From: Deinococcus ficus
Lineage (GTDB): Bacteria > Deinococcota > Deinococci > Deinococcales > Deinococcaceae
Assembly: GCF_003444775.1 (NCBI RefSeq)
Contig: NZ_CP021081.1
Location: forward strand, 608,001 to 672,000
Reading direction: 5' to 3'
DNA length: 64,000 nucleotides
Shown: one piece after another, positions 49,274-58,502 of the stretch
Position numbering within the stretch: position 1 is the first letter of the stretch
How the letters are laid out: each line of letters opens with the position of its first letter
Position numbers and translations under genes: made by a program
Notes under the pieces: model-generated
Database searches by the model: none
What the model saw: only the letters and a program-made list of their open reading frames with translations
What the model was told of the DNA's origin: nothing

Positions 49274-51054
49274 AGCAGCACCCCCCCACCAACCGTCCAC
49301 CGCGTACCGGCGGCTACGTCGTTGTTACCGCACTCGTCATGATGGTCGTTCTGATGCTGCTGGCGTCCATTATTCTGACCGGAAGCGTCGCCGGTGTGCA
49401 GCAGGCCGGCGGTCACTCCGGCCTCATCCGCGCCCGGGCTGCCGCTGAAGCTGGGCAGGCCAGAGCGGCCTTTACGCTCAGTGAGTCCATGGTGCCTGGC
49501 ATTGATGCTGTCCTCAACCCGTATGCCACGCAGTTCTTGCAGCAGGGACAGAATGCTGCCAACACGCAGATCATCCCGAACCTTCAATTCGGCACGGTGA
49601 TCACTCAACTCAACGCCATGACCGGCACCTCCCAGAGCGGGACGGTCAACGGTGCAGATTTCACCACCACCATCAGCTTTAGTAACTTCAGATTTGACCC
49701 TGGTTCGTACAACCCTCAGGGGCTGGGACAGCAGTACTACGTGGATTACCTGGTGACCTCACAAGGCCAGTCCGGCGCGTTCAACCGCAACGTTGAAGTG
49801 AACGGCACCCTTCGGATCAGCATGGGGCGTGCCCCACTCAACCAGTACCTCCTGCTGGCCGACGACGGAGGAAGCCAGGAAGAGAACTTCTTTGGGACTG
49901 GCATGAACTACGACGGCCCCGTGCAGATCAACAAGAACTGGATGTTCGCCGGCTCTCCCGTCTTCAGCATGGGCGCCAAGACCGCAGCCTCCACCGTGAA
50001 GATGCGTACATGTAATGGCCGGACCGCAAGCTGGGACGCTGTTGCCAAGCAGGCCACGAACTGCACCACGCCCAACTGGGGCGGTTACGGCCTCCAGTAC
50101 AACGCACCGGAAATTCAGCTTCCTCAGAACAGCTTCTCTCAGGCCCGTGCTTCCTTGGGTCTGCCAGCCACGGTCCTGACCAACCCTTCGAGAAGCGAAC
50201 GGTGTGTCGCCCTGGGCATCACGTCCTGCACCACCACCCAGCCTGCCGCGGGCGTGTACCTGCCCAACCCAGCCAACGGGAACAAGGCCGGAATCTACGT
50301 TCAGGGCAATGCTGAGGTTCGCCTGAGCGTACAGAACGGAAATCAGATCTACACCATCGTGCAGGGCAACCAGACGACGACCATCTCCGTGGCCTACCCG
50401 AACGGCCCGACGGTCGTGACCCGGCCCGACGGCACGACGGAAACGCGCAGCAATTACGTTCCCAATGGCCAATTGTTCGTGCAGGGCAGCATCACCAGCC
50501 TGAAGGGTCCGGCCCGGACGGGCGCCCTGCCCAACCCGCTCCCGGCCAACAATGCCGTCCCCCCTCAGATCCCCCCCGCCATCGCCTCGGAATCCCAGTT
50601 GAACATCGCTGCTGCCACGGACATCGTGGTGCAGGGCGACCTGACCTACCAGACCAACCCCATCACCACCCCGTCAGCCAACAATATCCTTGGGTTGATC
50701 GCCGGCAGTGGCAGCGTACGGGTGGGTACGTCCGCCCCTAACGACCTTTACATGCACGGCGCCTTGCTGGCTGGAGCCAACGGACAAGGTTTCAAGGTCG
50801 ACAACTACGATAGTGGCAACCCGCGCGGAAGCATCCACCTGCTCGGAAGCCTTGCGGAGAGTAAGGAACCGCCACGTGGCAGGGCGGGATTTGCCAGCAA
50901 CGGCACGGTCACCATCCAGAACGGTTACGGAGACGCCTTCAACTTCGATCAGCGGTTTATCAGCGGTGCGAAGTCTCCTCCCTTCTTCCCCGGGACCTCG
51001 ATTTTCTCCGCCCAGACCGCCCTGCCCAGCCAACGGGACTGGACCGAAGAATAA
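49270..51054 (+). CDS. PilX-like large minor pilus protein
   Basis: A 594-aa protein overlapping the PilW-like gene by 4 nt. The N-terminus (RTGGYVVVTALVMMVVLMLLASIIL) has a pilin-like helix but the cleavage site is G-Y-V-V-V-T, lacking the usual Glu+5, as in PilX-type proteins that start the pilus fibre. The large remainder (to residue 594) is Asn/Gln/Thr/Gly-rich with many beta-strand-like segments (VRLSVQNGNQIYTIVQGNQTTTISV), resembling a secreted adhesive or tip domain. It could form a pilus tip with the three preceding minor pilins. Confidence 0.85.
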   Translation: MKQHPPTNRPPRTGGYVVVTALVMMVVLMLLASIILTGSVAGVQQAGGHSGLIRARAAAEAGQARAAFTLSESMVPGIDAVLNPYATQFLQQGQNAANTQIIPNLQFGTVITQLNAMTGTSQSGTVNGADFTTTISFSNFRFDPGSYNPQGLGQQYYVDYLVTSQGQSGAFNRNVEVNGTLRISMGRAPLNQYLLLADDGGSQEENFFGTGMNYDGPVQINKNWMFAGSPVFSMGAKTAASTVKMRTCNGRTASWDAVAKQATNCTTPNWGGYGLQYNAPEIQLPQNSFSQARASLGLPATVLTNPSRSERCVALGITSCTTTQPAAGVYLPNPANGNKAGIYVQGNAEVRLSVQNGNQIYTIVQGNQTTTISVAYPNGPTVVTRPDGTTETRSNYVPNGQLFVQGSITSLKGPARTGALPNPLPANNAVPPQIPPAIASESQLNIAAATDIVVQGDLTYQTNPITTPSANNILGLIAGSGSVRVGTSAPNDLYMHGALLAGANGQGFKVDNYDSGNPRGSIHLLGSLAESKEPPRGRAGFASNGTVTIQNGYGDAFNFDQRFISGAKSPPFFPGTSIFSAQTALPSQRDWTEE

Positions 51055-51183
51055 GTTGTAGGAGCTTTCTCCCTAATCTTGACGAGAATGACGCCCCCTG
51101 GCCTCCGCGCTGGGGGGTTGATGCTTCGTTCACGTCGTGTGGGTGGGCGGGTTCTGCGCTGGTGTGGGGTGGGGGGCGGGCTC

Positions 51184-51189
51184 TACACT
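51184..51189 (+). promoter_or_regulatory. -10 hexamer, leaderless promoter of the dynamin-like gene
   Basis: TACACT with 6 nt to the ATG at 51196. Confidence 0.6.
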
Positions 51190-51195
51190 CGCGCC

Positions 51196-52890
51196 ATGCT
51201 GGTTTCGGAGCGGGTGCAGGACCTTCTCACGCGGGAGCGCGTGCTGTTGGCGGACATTCAGTCGTTCCTGGAGGGTCAGGGCGCGCCGCCGGAGGTGGTG
51301 GAGCACGCCCGGACGGCGGTGCGGGCGCTGGACGAGGCGTTCCTGATGGTGGTGGTGGGGGAGTTCAACGCCGGGAAGAGCAGTTTCCTGAACGCGCTGC
51401 TGGGCGCGCAGGTCCTTCCGGAGGGCGTGACGCCCACCACGGACCGCATCTACGTGCTGGTGCATGGGGAGAAGCCGGGGCAGGTGGAGCCCACCCGGGA
51501 TCCGTTCGTGAGCCGGCTGACGTACCCGCTGCCGAGCCTGGACGGGGTGGCGGTGGTGGACACGCCGGGCACGAACGCGATCATCCGGCAGCATCAGGCG
51601 CTGACGGAGGGGTTCCTGCCGCGCGCGGACCTGGTGCTGTTCCTGACGAGCGCGGACCGGCCGTTCACGGAGTCCGAGCGGCAGTTCCTGAGTCTGGCGG
51701 CGAAATGGGGCCGCAGCGTGATCATGGTGGTGAACAAGGCGGATCTGCTGGAGACGCAGGAGCAGCGGCATCAGGTGCGGGAGTTCGTGGAGGCGGGCGC
51801 GCGGGGCGTGCTGGGCCTGACGCCGCCGGTGTTGCTGATCAGCGCGCGGGGCGAGCAGCGCGGGGGAGATCCGGGGTTCCACGCCCTGCGGGCGGTGCTG
51901 AAGATGCGCCTGTCGGAGACGGAGCGCACTCGCCTGAAACTGCAGAATCCGCTGGGCACGGCCGCGGAGTTGCTGGGCGGTGAGGAGACGCGGGCGGCGG
52001 CGGCGCGGCAAACGCTGGCGGAGGACCTGCGGGTGCTCACGGACCTGGAGGCGCAGCGGGAGCATCACCGCGGCACCATGCAGGGGGAGCTGGACGGGCA
52101 GCTTAACCGTCTGGGCCGGCTTCTGAGCGAGTTCGAGGTCCGCGCGGACCGCTTTATCGACGACAAGCTGCGTTTCTCGAACCTGCGGGGCCTGATGAAC
52201 AGCCGGGACCTGGAGGAGCAGTTTCGTCGGGAGGCGGTGGGGGACCTGCCGGAGGCCATCGACCGGCAGTTCGGGAACATGATCGACCGGTTCGTGGAGA
52301 CGAACCTGCACTTCTGGGAGGACGTACAGGCGTTCCTGATCCGCCGGCAGCCGCAGAGCGAGGTGGCGCGCACGCGGTTCAGTTATGACCGGTCGGCGCT
52401 GCTGGAGGGCATCGCGGGGAGCGCGCGGGACCACCTGGCGCTGACCACGCAGCAGGAGCTGGCGCGGCAGCTGTCGCAGGACGCCGAGGACGCCATGAAG
52501 GGCGTGATCGGGGGGCTGGCAGGCGGCGTGGGGATCGGCGCGGGCATCGGGGCGCTGATCGGCGCGACCGCGCTGGATTTCACCGGGGGCATCCTGGCGG
52601 GCCTGACGCTGGGCAGCCTGGGGCTGTTCGTGCTCCCGAACAAGAGATTGCAGGCGCACCGGCAGCTGCGCGCCAAGGTGGGCGAACTGCGCGAGGCGCT
52701 GGAACGCATCGTGCGCCGCGAGTACGAGCGTGAGCAGGAGCGTGCCGACGCCCGGCTGCGGGACGCGATCAGCCCGTTCACGCGCTTCACCGAGCAGGAG
52801 CAGGCGCGCCTGGAGGGCGCCCGGACCCGGGGTGAGGACCTGCGCGCGCAGCTGGAGGCGCTGACCACGGACGTGAAGGCGCTGAACTGA
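51196..52890 (+). CDS. Bacterial dynamin-like GTPase
   Basis: A 564-aa membrane-remodelling type GTPase. G1 is VVVGEFNAGKSSFLNALLG, G2 PTTDRIYVL, G3 DTPGTN and G4 NKAD, in residues about 35-190. The middle is helical with long amphipathic heptads (about 200-420). Near residues 435-480 a glycine-zipper hydrophobic hairpin (GGLAGGVGIGAGIGALIGATAL then GILAGLTLGSLGLFVLP) would insert in the membrane; a helical C-terminus follows. The start is set by the leaderless promoter and removes 39 upstream residues. Confidence 0.9.
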   Translation: MLVSERVQDLLTRERVLLADIQSFLEGQGAPPEVVEHARTAVRALDEAFLMVVVGEFNAGKSSFLNALLGAQVLPEGVTPTTDRIYVLVHGEKPGQVEPTRDPFVSRLTYPLPSLDGVAVVDTPGTNAIIRQHQALTEGFLPRADLVLFLTSADRPFTESERQFLSLAAKWGRSVIMVVNKADLLETQEQRHQVREFVEAGARGVLGLTPPVLLISARGEQRGGDPGFHALRAVLKMRLSETERTRLKLQNPLGTAAELLGGEETRAAAARQTLAEDLRVLTDLEAQREHHRGTMQGELDGQLNRLGRLLSEFEVRADRFIDDKLRFSNLRGLMNSRDLEEQFRREAVGDLPEAIDRQFGNMIDRFVETNLHFWEDVQAFLIRRQPQSEVARTRFSYDRSALLEGIAGSARDHLALTTQQELARQLSQDAEDAMKGVIGGLAGGVGIGAGIGALIGATALDFTGGILAGLTLGSLGLFVLPNKRLQAHRQLRAKVGELREALERIVRREYEREQERADARLRDAISPFTRFTEQEQARLEGARTRGEDLRAQLEALTTDVKALN

Positions 52891-52900
52891 CGGCCGGGGC

Positions 52901-53605
52901 TCAGCCCTGGAGCTCGGCCTCGTGGACGATCTGCATGACCTTCTCGCGGATGGCGCTTTCTTCGCGCAGGTAACGCTGGGCGCTCATCTGCACGCCGATG
53001 GAGGCCACGACCTCGTCGCCGTGGTGGTAGGGCACGGCCAGGGTGCACTGCCCGGGAATCCATTCCTCGATGCTGTAGGCGTACCCGAGGCGCAGGACCT
53101 TGGCGACCTCGGTGCGCCACTCGTCGCGGGTGGTGATGCTGCTCTGGGTGCAGTCGGTGAAGTCCTTGGGCTGCACGTCCAGGTGCGCGTACAGGATCTT
53201 GCCGCTGGCGGTGGCGGTGGCGGGCAGGTACACGTCGAGCGGCATGTCGATGTCGGCGTCCGGGTGGCGTTCACGGATGGCGGCCACGACGTTCTCGCCT
53301 TCCAGCACGCACAGGAACGCCACGGAACGGACCTCCAGTGCCAGGCGGGTCAGCAGGGCGCGGGCGTCGGCGAACCAGGGCAGGGAGCCGGTGAGCTGGG
53401 CGCCCATCTCGGCGAGGTGCCAGGACAGGCGGTACTTGCCGGCCGGGGTGCGCCGTAAAAAACCGGCCTCGGTGAGGCCGGCCAGGTAGGCGTGTGCGGT
53501 GGCGCGGGGCACGCCCAGGTGGGTGGCGAGGGCGCGGACCCCCCATTCAGGCTGTTCGGCACTGAAGGCACCCAGGATGTTGGAGGCTTTCTGCAGGGAG
53601 AGCAC
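52901..53605 (-). CDS. IclR-family transcriptional regulator
   Basis: A 234-aa regulator. The N-terminal winged helix (LSLQKASNILGAFSAEQPEWGVRALATHLGVPRATAHAYLAGLTEAGFL) precedes a GAF-like effector domain (about 80-234) with DFTDCTQSSITTRDEW and YSIEEWIPGQCTLAVPYHHGDEVVASIGVQM. The start is GTG at 53605, with TATGAT 6 nt upstream; a longer version from 53644 is unlikely. It converges on the dynamin gene and diverges from the BsuPI protein. An inverted repeat over its promoter suggests autoregulation. Confidence 0.9.
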   Translation of the reverse strand: MLSLQKASNILGAFSAEQPEWGVRALATHLGVPRATAHAYLAGLTEAGFLRRTPAGKYRLSWHLAEMGAQLTGSLPWFADARALLTRLALEVRSVAFLCVLEGENVVAAIRERHPDADIDMPLDVYLPATATASGKILYAHLDVQPKDFTDCTQSSITTRDEWRTEVAKVLRLGYAYSIEEWIPGQCTLAVPYHHGDEVVASIGVQMSAQRYLREESAIREKVMQIVHEAELQG

Positions 53606-53611
53606 GTGTCC

Positions 53612-53617
53612 ATCATA
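53612..53617 (-). promoter_or_regulatory. -10 hexamer, leaderless promoter of the IclR gene
   Basis: TATGAT, preceded by TG (extended -10 TGTATGAT), with 6 nt to the GTG at 53605. Confidence 0.6.
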
Positions 53618-53639
53618 CAAAGACGAGCCTGGTTTGTAT
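53615..53639. promoter_or_regulatory. Inverted repeat over the IclR promoter
   Basis: ATACAAA (53615-53621) and TTTGTAT (53633-53639) form a perfect 7-bp inverted repeat with an 11-nt spacer, overlapping the -10 hexamer. It is a candidate autoregulatory operator. Confidence 0.5.
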
Positions 53640-53882
53640 ACCACTTCTGTTCAGTCCGGGCAGACATTGACGCCAGCGTCAGGCCTCTCCCCGGCAACCC
53701 TGTCAGCCTATCATTCACGACTGCAACTGTCACTTTTCTCACGATCTGTGCCTGGGTCCAGGACAGGTGGTCGGAGCTTCCGCCTTACCCTCCACACCGG
53801 CTGACGGGTTCCTGTTCATCTCGCAGGATCTTCTTTACCTGCCCTCACCCGGCATCAGGCAGCGCGCGGCAAGGTGAGAGCC

Positions 53883-54761
53883 ATGACAAGGTCTCTCCTG
53901 ACCCGCACCCGTGGCGCCCTGCTCACCCTCGGCCTGGCCGGCGCTGGCCTGACCCTGGCCCAGAGCGGCGTGCCCGCCCTGCCCCCCAGTTCGCCCACCC
54001 CGTCCACGCCCACCACGGCGCCCGCAACCGCGCCGGCCCCCACCACCACCAACTCCGGGTACACCATGGAGCAGCTCCAGGCCGTGCTGCCGCTGCTGGA
54101 GGGCCTCAAGACCCTGCAGACCAGCGCCATCGACCAGACCCGCGGCCGGGTGGTCGTGGGCGGCCTGAGCGCCGTGGACCGCCTCACGCTGATCCAGCGG
54201 CTGCGCGCCGCGAACCTCCCGCTGGGCATCGTGGACTACGGCGCGCCGAGCACCACCGGCACCGTGACCAGCGGTGGCAGCACCGGCACGGTCACGCAGA
54301 CGCCCACCGCCCCCACCACGCCGCCCGCGACGACCACGCCGGCCCGGCCGAGCGTGACGACGCTGCCTGCCGCGCGCAGCCCGCAGCTCACCCAGCCGCA
54401 CACCGCGGCCCTGACCGGCCCCACCAGCGTCCGCGCGGGTGAGGGCGGCACCTGGAGCTTCGCCCTGCGCAACACCGGCACCCAGGCCATCCGCCTGCAG
54501 CATGGGGCCTGCGACGTGCGCTTCGAGGTGGTGAACGCTGCCGGGCAGGTGGTGCGGCCCGATCCGAAGAACACCCTGTGCACCATGCAGATCGTGATGA
54601 CCGACGTCGCCCCCGGCCAGAGCCGCGAGGTGCAGAAGATCGTCTGGGACGGCAAGGATGCCAGCGGCCGCGCCGTGAGCGCCGGCACGTACACCCTCCG
54701 CGCCGTGTTCAACGGCCCGGCCTACATCCGCGCCACGGACCTGACCGTCACCGTCCGCTGA
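53883..54761 (+). CDS. Exported protein with C-terminal BsuPI-like domain
   Basis: A 292-aa exported protein. A signal peptide with Arg pair (TRTRGALLTLGLAGAGLTLAQ) precedes a Pro/Thr-rich linker, a small alpha/beta segment (YTMEQLQAVLPLLEGLKTLQT and VVVGGLSAVDRLTLIQRLR), a second Thr/Pro linker, and a C-terminal Ig-like domain with features of the intracellular proteinase inhibitor BsuPI: GGTWSFALRNTGTQAIRL, then Cys pair in GACDVRF and TLCTMQ, and GTYTLRAVFNGP. Role in inhibition of proteases is inferred from family name only. AAGGTGAG supports the start. Confidence 0.8.
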   Translation: MTRSLLTRTRGALLTLGLAGAGLTLAQSGVPALPPSSPTPSTPTTAPATAPAPTTTNSGYTMEQLQAVLPLLEGLKTLQTSAIDQTRGRVVVGGLSAVDRLTLIQRLRAANLPLGIVDYGAPSTTGTVTSGGSTGTVTQTPTAPTTPPATTTPARPSVTTLPAARSPQLTQPHTAALTGPTSVRAGEGGTWSFALRNTGTQAIRLQHGACDVRFEVVNAAGQVVRPDPKNTLCTMQIVMTDVAPGQSREVQKIVWDGKDASGRAVSAGTYTLRAVFNGPAYIRATDLTVTVR

Positions 54762-54975
54762 CCACCACACCCCGGCCTTTTCCCCTGCCAGCCCGCGCCT
54801 TCCGCCGGGCTGGCCCTGCTGTGTGGGGAACCCGGCCGGCCGGGGGCGCGTACTCCCAGGGCAAGGCGTACGTCCAAAGAAGGACGCCCCCGCCGTCCCC
54901 TGACCCCTACTGTGCGGCGTACCCTGGGGACCACACCCGGCCCCACGACCGACCGCATCCCGGAGGAAGCCCCCA

Positions 54976-56211
54976 ATGACCAACCCCAACGATCTGCCCT
55001 CCCTCACGCCCCCCGAGCCGCTGCAGGCGCCCGCCGCCGTGCCCCAGGTGAGCCCCGAGCAGTCCGGCGAGATGGTGCACCTGACGCCCGAGCAGCGCAG
55101 CAAACTGGACCAGATGGCGCAGGAATTCGTGCAGGGCCTGCTCACCGCCGACCCCAACGGCCCGGAATTCAAGCGCAAGAGTGACACCCTGCACAACCTG
55201 GGCGGGCAGGACATCCGCGCGGCCGCGAACGTCAGCAACCGCATGCTGGACCGGCCCATCAAGGCCACCAAGAGCGGCCTGTACGACGAGAACAGCACCG
55301 TCACCAAGGGCCTGATGGACCTGCGCCGCACCGTCGAGGCCCTGGACCCCTCCCGGCAGGGCGGCGCGCTGAGCCCCCGCAAGCTGCTGGGCATGATCCC
55401 CATGGGCCGCAAGGTGGACGACTACTTCATGAAGTACCAGTCGGCGCAGGGCCACCTGAACGCCATCCTGGAAACGCTGTACCGCAGCCAGGACGAGCTG
55501 CGCAAGGACAACGCCAGCATCGAACAGGAGAAGGTGAACCTCTGGAACGCCATGCAGCGCCTGCGCCAGCACGCCTACGTGGGCCGCGCTGTGGACGACG
55601 CCCTGAGCCGCCGCATCGCCGAGATCGAGGCCACCGACCCCGACAAGGCCCGCGTGGTGAAAGAAGAACTGCTGTTCGCGGTGCGCCAGCGCGTCACCGA
55701 CGTGCTGACGCAGCTGGCCGTGAGCGTGCAGGGTTACATGGCCCTGGATCTCGTGCGGCGCAACAACCTGGAACTCATCAAGGGCGTGGACCGCGCCACC
55801 AGCACCACCGTCAGCGCCCTGCGCACCGCCGTGGTCGTCTCGCAGGCGCTGGTGAACCAGAAGCTCGTGCTGGACCAGGTCACCGCCCTGAACACCACCA
55901 CCGGCAACATGATCGAGGGCACCAGCCGCATGCTGCGCGAGCAGTCCGCCGCCATTCACCAGCAGGCCGGCAGCGCCACCATCAACCTCGATCAGCTCAA
56001 GGCCAGTTTCGACAACGTGTACGCCGCGCTGGACCAGATCAGCGACTTCAAGGCCCAGGCCCTCGACAACTTCAGCCGCACCATCAACACCCTGCAGGGC
56101 GAGGTGGACGGCGCCCAGCGCCGCCTGGACCGCGTGCGCAACGAACTCGCCGAGGACGCCACCCGCGACCTGAACGTGCAGAGCCGCACCCGCGACGACC
56201 TCAGCCTGTAA
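54976..56211 (+). CDS. telA: TelA-family protein (toxic anion resistance)
   Basis: A 411-aa cytoplasmic helical protein of the TelA/KlaA family, linked to tellurite and other stress resistance, mechanism unclear. KLLGMIPMGRKVDDYFMKYQSAQGHLNAILETLYRSQDEL is the hallmark, followed by VVKEELLFAVRQRVTDVLTQLAVSVQGYMALDLVRRNNLELIKGVDRATSTTVSALRTAVVVSQAL. Long coiled coil is expected over most of its length. GGAGGAAG sets the ATG. It follows the BsuPI gene by 214 nt in the same direction and ends at a strong terminator. Confidence 0.92.
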   Translation: MTNPNDLPSLTPPEPLQAPAAVPQVSPEQSGEMVHLTPEQRSKLDQMAQEFVQGLLTADPNGPEFKRKSDTLHNLGGQDIRAAANVSNRMLDRPIKATKSGLYDENSTVTKGLMDLRRTVEALDPSRQGGALSPRKLLGMIPMGRKVDDYFMKYQSAQGHLNAILETLYRSQDELRKDNASIEQEKVNLWNAMQRLRQHAYVGRAVDDALSRRIAEIEATDPDKARVVKEELLFAVRQRVTDVLTQLAVSVQGYMALDLVRRNNLELIKGVDRATSTTVSALRTAVVVSQALVNQKLVLDQVTALNTTTGNMIEGTSRMLREQSAAIHQQAGSATINLDQLKASFDNVYAALDQISDFKAQALDNFSRTINTLQGEVDGAQRRLDRVRNELAEDATRDLNVQSRTRDDLSL

Positions 56212-56224
56212 ACCCCGCAAGGAA

Positions 56225-56259
56225 GCGGCCCCGCCCGGTCCTGTGCCCGGCGGGGCCGC
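56225..56259. terminator. Bidirectional terminator
   Basis: GCGGCCCCGCC (56225-56235) and GGCGGGGCCGC (56249-56259) form a perfect 11-bp stem with a 13-nt loop, between telA and the convergent MMPL gene. Confidence 0.75.
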
Positions 56260-56272
56260 CCCGTTACGCCGC

Positions 56273-58417
56273 TTACGGCGCCCGGTCGGCCGGGAGGCGC
56301 GCCGGCCACCACGCACGCGGCCCCAGGTCGTACGCCAGCGCCGGCACGAGCACCGTGCGCACCAGGAAGGTGTCCAGCAGCACCCCGAACGCCACGATGA
56401 ACGCCAGTTGCAGCAGGAACAGGATGGGAATCACCGCCAGCGCCGCGAAGGTCGCGGCGAGCACCATGCCCGCAGACGTGATGACGCCCCCCGTCACCGC
56501 CAGCCCCCGCAGGATGCCGGGCCGCGTGCCCAGCCGCAGCGCCTCCTCGCGCACACGGGTCATCAGGAAGATGTTGTAGTCGATGCCCAGCGCCACCAGG
56601 AACACGAACCCGTACAGCGGCACGGACGGGTCCGCGCCCGGCAGGTCCAGCAGCCCGTTGAACACCAGCGCCGACACGCCCAGCGCCGTGCCGAACGACA
56701 GGACGGTGGTCGCCATCAGCAGCGCGGGCATCAGCAGGCTGCGCAGCAGCAGCACCAGAATCACGAAAATCACCGCCAGGATCAGCGGAATGATCAGCGT
56801 CCGGTCCCGGATGGACGTGTCCGTCGTGTCGATGGCGACCGCAGTGCTGCCCCCGATCCTCGCGGTGGCGCCCAGCTGCTCGCGCAGGCCGCGCACGGTG
56901 GCGGCCGCCTCGGCACTGTCGGCGGGGGCTTTCAGCGTGGCCTGAAGCAGCACGTCCCCGCCCCGCACGGTGGGCGTCGCGGGCGGCGCGCCGGGAGGGC
57001 CGAAGCCCTGCACGCCGTCCTCGGTGACCGGCGCCGACCCGGACGGCCACTCCTCGCTCAGCACCGACACGGCCGCCACCCCCGGGGCCCGCAGCAGCGT
57101 GGCGCCCACCGCGTCCAGGTTGCCCTGCGCGGTCAGCACGTACGCCGGGCTGCCGGACCCGCCCGGGAAGTGCTGCGCCAGGGCCCGCTGCCCGTCGCGG
57201 GCATCCGAGACGCCCAGCACCAGTTCGCTCTGCGGCACGCCCCCTGCCCGCAGGGTGGGCACGAACGCCGCGCCCAGCGCCAGCAGCGCCGCCGCCCCGA
57301 TCCACGCCAGGCGCGGCGCGCGCGCGATCCAGCGTCCGATCCGGGCGTACACGCCGGCCGCACTCTGCGCCTCGTCGGTGCGGTGCGGGTCGTAGACCGG
57401 CCGCTGCGGCCAGTACGCGGCGCGGCCCAGCACGAACAGCAGCGCCGGCAGCAGCGTCAGCGCCGCCAGCATGGAGAACACGATGCCCACCGCCGCCACC
57501 GGCCCCAGCGAATGGTTGGAGCCCAGGTCGCTGAGCAGCAGGCACAGCAGCCCGGCGATCACCGTGCCGCCCGACGCCAGCACCGGCTCCAGCGCCCCCC
57601 GCAGCGCCGCCACCGTCGCGCCGTACTTGTCGGCGTGGCGGCGCAGTTCCTCGGCGTACCGCGCGGTGTACAGCAGGGAGTAATCGGTGGCCGCGCCGAT
57701 CACCAGGATGAACAGGATGCCCTGCGTCTGCCCGGTCAGGGTGAACACGCCCCACTTCGCCAGCCACCAGTTCACCAGCAGCGCCACGCACAGCGCGAAC
57801 AGACTGGTCAGCAGCACCACCACCGGCAGCAGCACCGAGCGGTACACCGCCAGCAGAATCACCAGCACCGCCCCCAGCGCCACCAGCAGCAGCAGCCCGT
57901 CGATGCCGCCGAACGCCGCCGTGAGGTCCCCGGTGAACCCGGCCGGACCGGTCAGGTACGCGGTCACGCCGGCCGGCGCGGCGGCCTTCAGGTCCCGGCG
58001 CACCTCCGCCACCACCTCCGCGATGTCCGCGTCCGCGTTGATGGGCATGAACGCCTGCGCGGCCCGGCCGTCCTCCGACCCGATCAGCGGCGAGACGCCC
58101 TGCACCGCCTCCTTTCCGTCCAGGGCCTCCACAGCGGCCTCCAGCGTTTCCAGCTCCTCACCGCTCAGTTCGCGGTCGGCGGTGAACACCGCGATGGCGG
58201 GAATCGTCCGGTCCCCCAGGAAGTCCTTCAGGCGCCCGGCGACCCGCGTGGCGTCCGCGCTGGCCGGCAGGAAGGTCGTCTGGTCGTTCGAGGACACCTC
58301 CTCCACCCGGCCGAAGTACGGCCCGCCCACCCCGGCCGCCGCGAACCACACCACGATGAGCACCAGCGGCACCAGCAGCCGCACGAACCGCGACGGCCCA
58401 GACGGAGAAGAGGACAT
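56273..58417 (-). CDS. MMPL-family RND transporter
   Basis: A 714-aa inner-membrane transporter with 11-12 helices. One helix near the N-terminus (FVRLLVPLVLIVVWFAAAG) precedes a large extracytoplasmic loop (PASADATRVAGRLKDFLGDRTIPAIAVFTAD), then helices with ILVIGAATDYSLLYTARYAEELR and later VALGIDYNIFLMTRVREEALRLG, the Asp-Tyr proton-relay motifs of MMPL proteins. A second extracytoplasmic domain lies between (VLGVSDARDGQRALAQHFPGGSG). Members export lipids or drugs by proton motive force. It is divergent from the histidine kinase with an 85-nt gap. The start follows TATCCT by 5 nt. Confidence 0.92.
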   Translation of the reverse strand: MSSSPSGPSRFVRLLVPLVLIVVWFAAAGVGGPYFGRVEEVSSNDQTTFLPASADATRVAGRLKDFLGDRTIPAIAVFTADRELSGEELETLEAAVEALDGKEAVQGVSPLIGSEDGRAAQAFMPINADADIAEVVAEVRRDLKAAAPAGVTAYLTGPAGFTGDLTAAFGGIDGLLLLVALGAVLVILLAVYRSVLLPVVVLLTSLFALCVALLVNWWLAKWGVFTLTGQTQGILFILVIGAATDYSLLYTARYAEELRRHADKYGATVAALRGALEPVLASGGTVIAGLLCLLLSDLGSNHSLGPVAAVGIVFSMLAALTLLPALLFVLGRAAYWPQRPVYDPHRTDEAQSAAGVYARIGRWIARAPRLAWIGAAALLALGAAFVPTLRAGGVPQSELVLGVSDARDGQRALAQHFPGGSGSPAYVLTAQGNLDAVGATLLRAPGVAAVSVLSEEWPSGSAPVTEDGVQGFGPPGAPPATPTVRGGDVLLQATLKAPADSAEAAATVRGLREQLGATARIGGSTAVAIDTTDTSIRDRTLIIPLILAVIFVILVLLLRSLLMPALLMATTVLSFGTALGVSALVFNGLLDLPGADPSVPLYGFVFLVALGIDYNIFLMTRVREEALRLGTRPGILRGLAVTGGVITSAGMVLAATFAALAVIPILFLLQLAFIVAFGVLLDTFLVRTVLVPALAYDLGPRAWWPARLPADRAP

Positions 58418-58422
58418 GTCGC

Positions 58423-58428
58423 AGGATA
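58423..58428 (-). promoter_or_regulatory. -10 hexamer, leaderless promoter of the MMPL gene
   Basis: TATCCT on the minus strand with 5 nt to the ATG at 58417. Confidence 0.55.
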
Positions 58429-58491
58429 GCCCCGCCGCCCCCGGCGACCCGTCCCGACCATGGTCGGTGGCCGGCCCGCCTGGCGCGGGCG

Positions 58492-58497
58492 AATAAT
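58492..58497 (+). promoter_or_regulatory. -10 hexamer of the kinase/regulator operon
   Basis: AATAAT with 5 nt to the ATG at 58503. Confidence 0.45.
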
Positions 58498-58502
58498 GGG
58501 GC

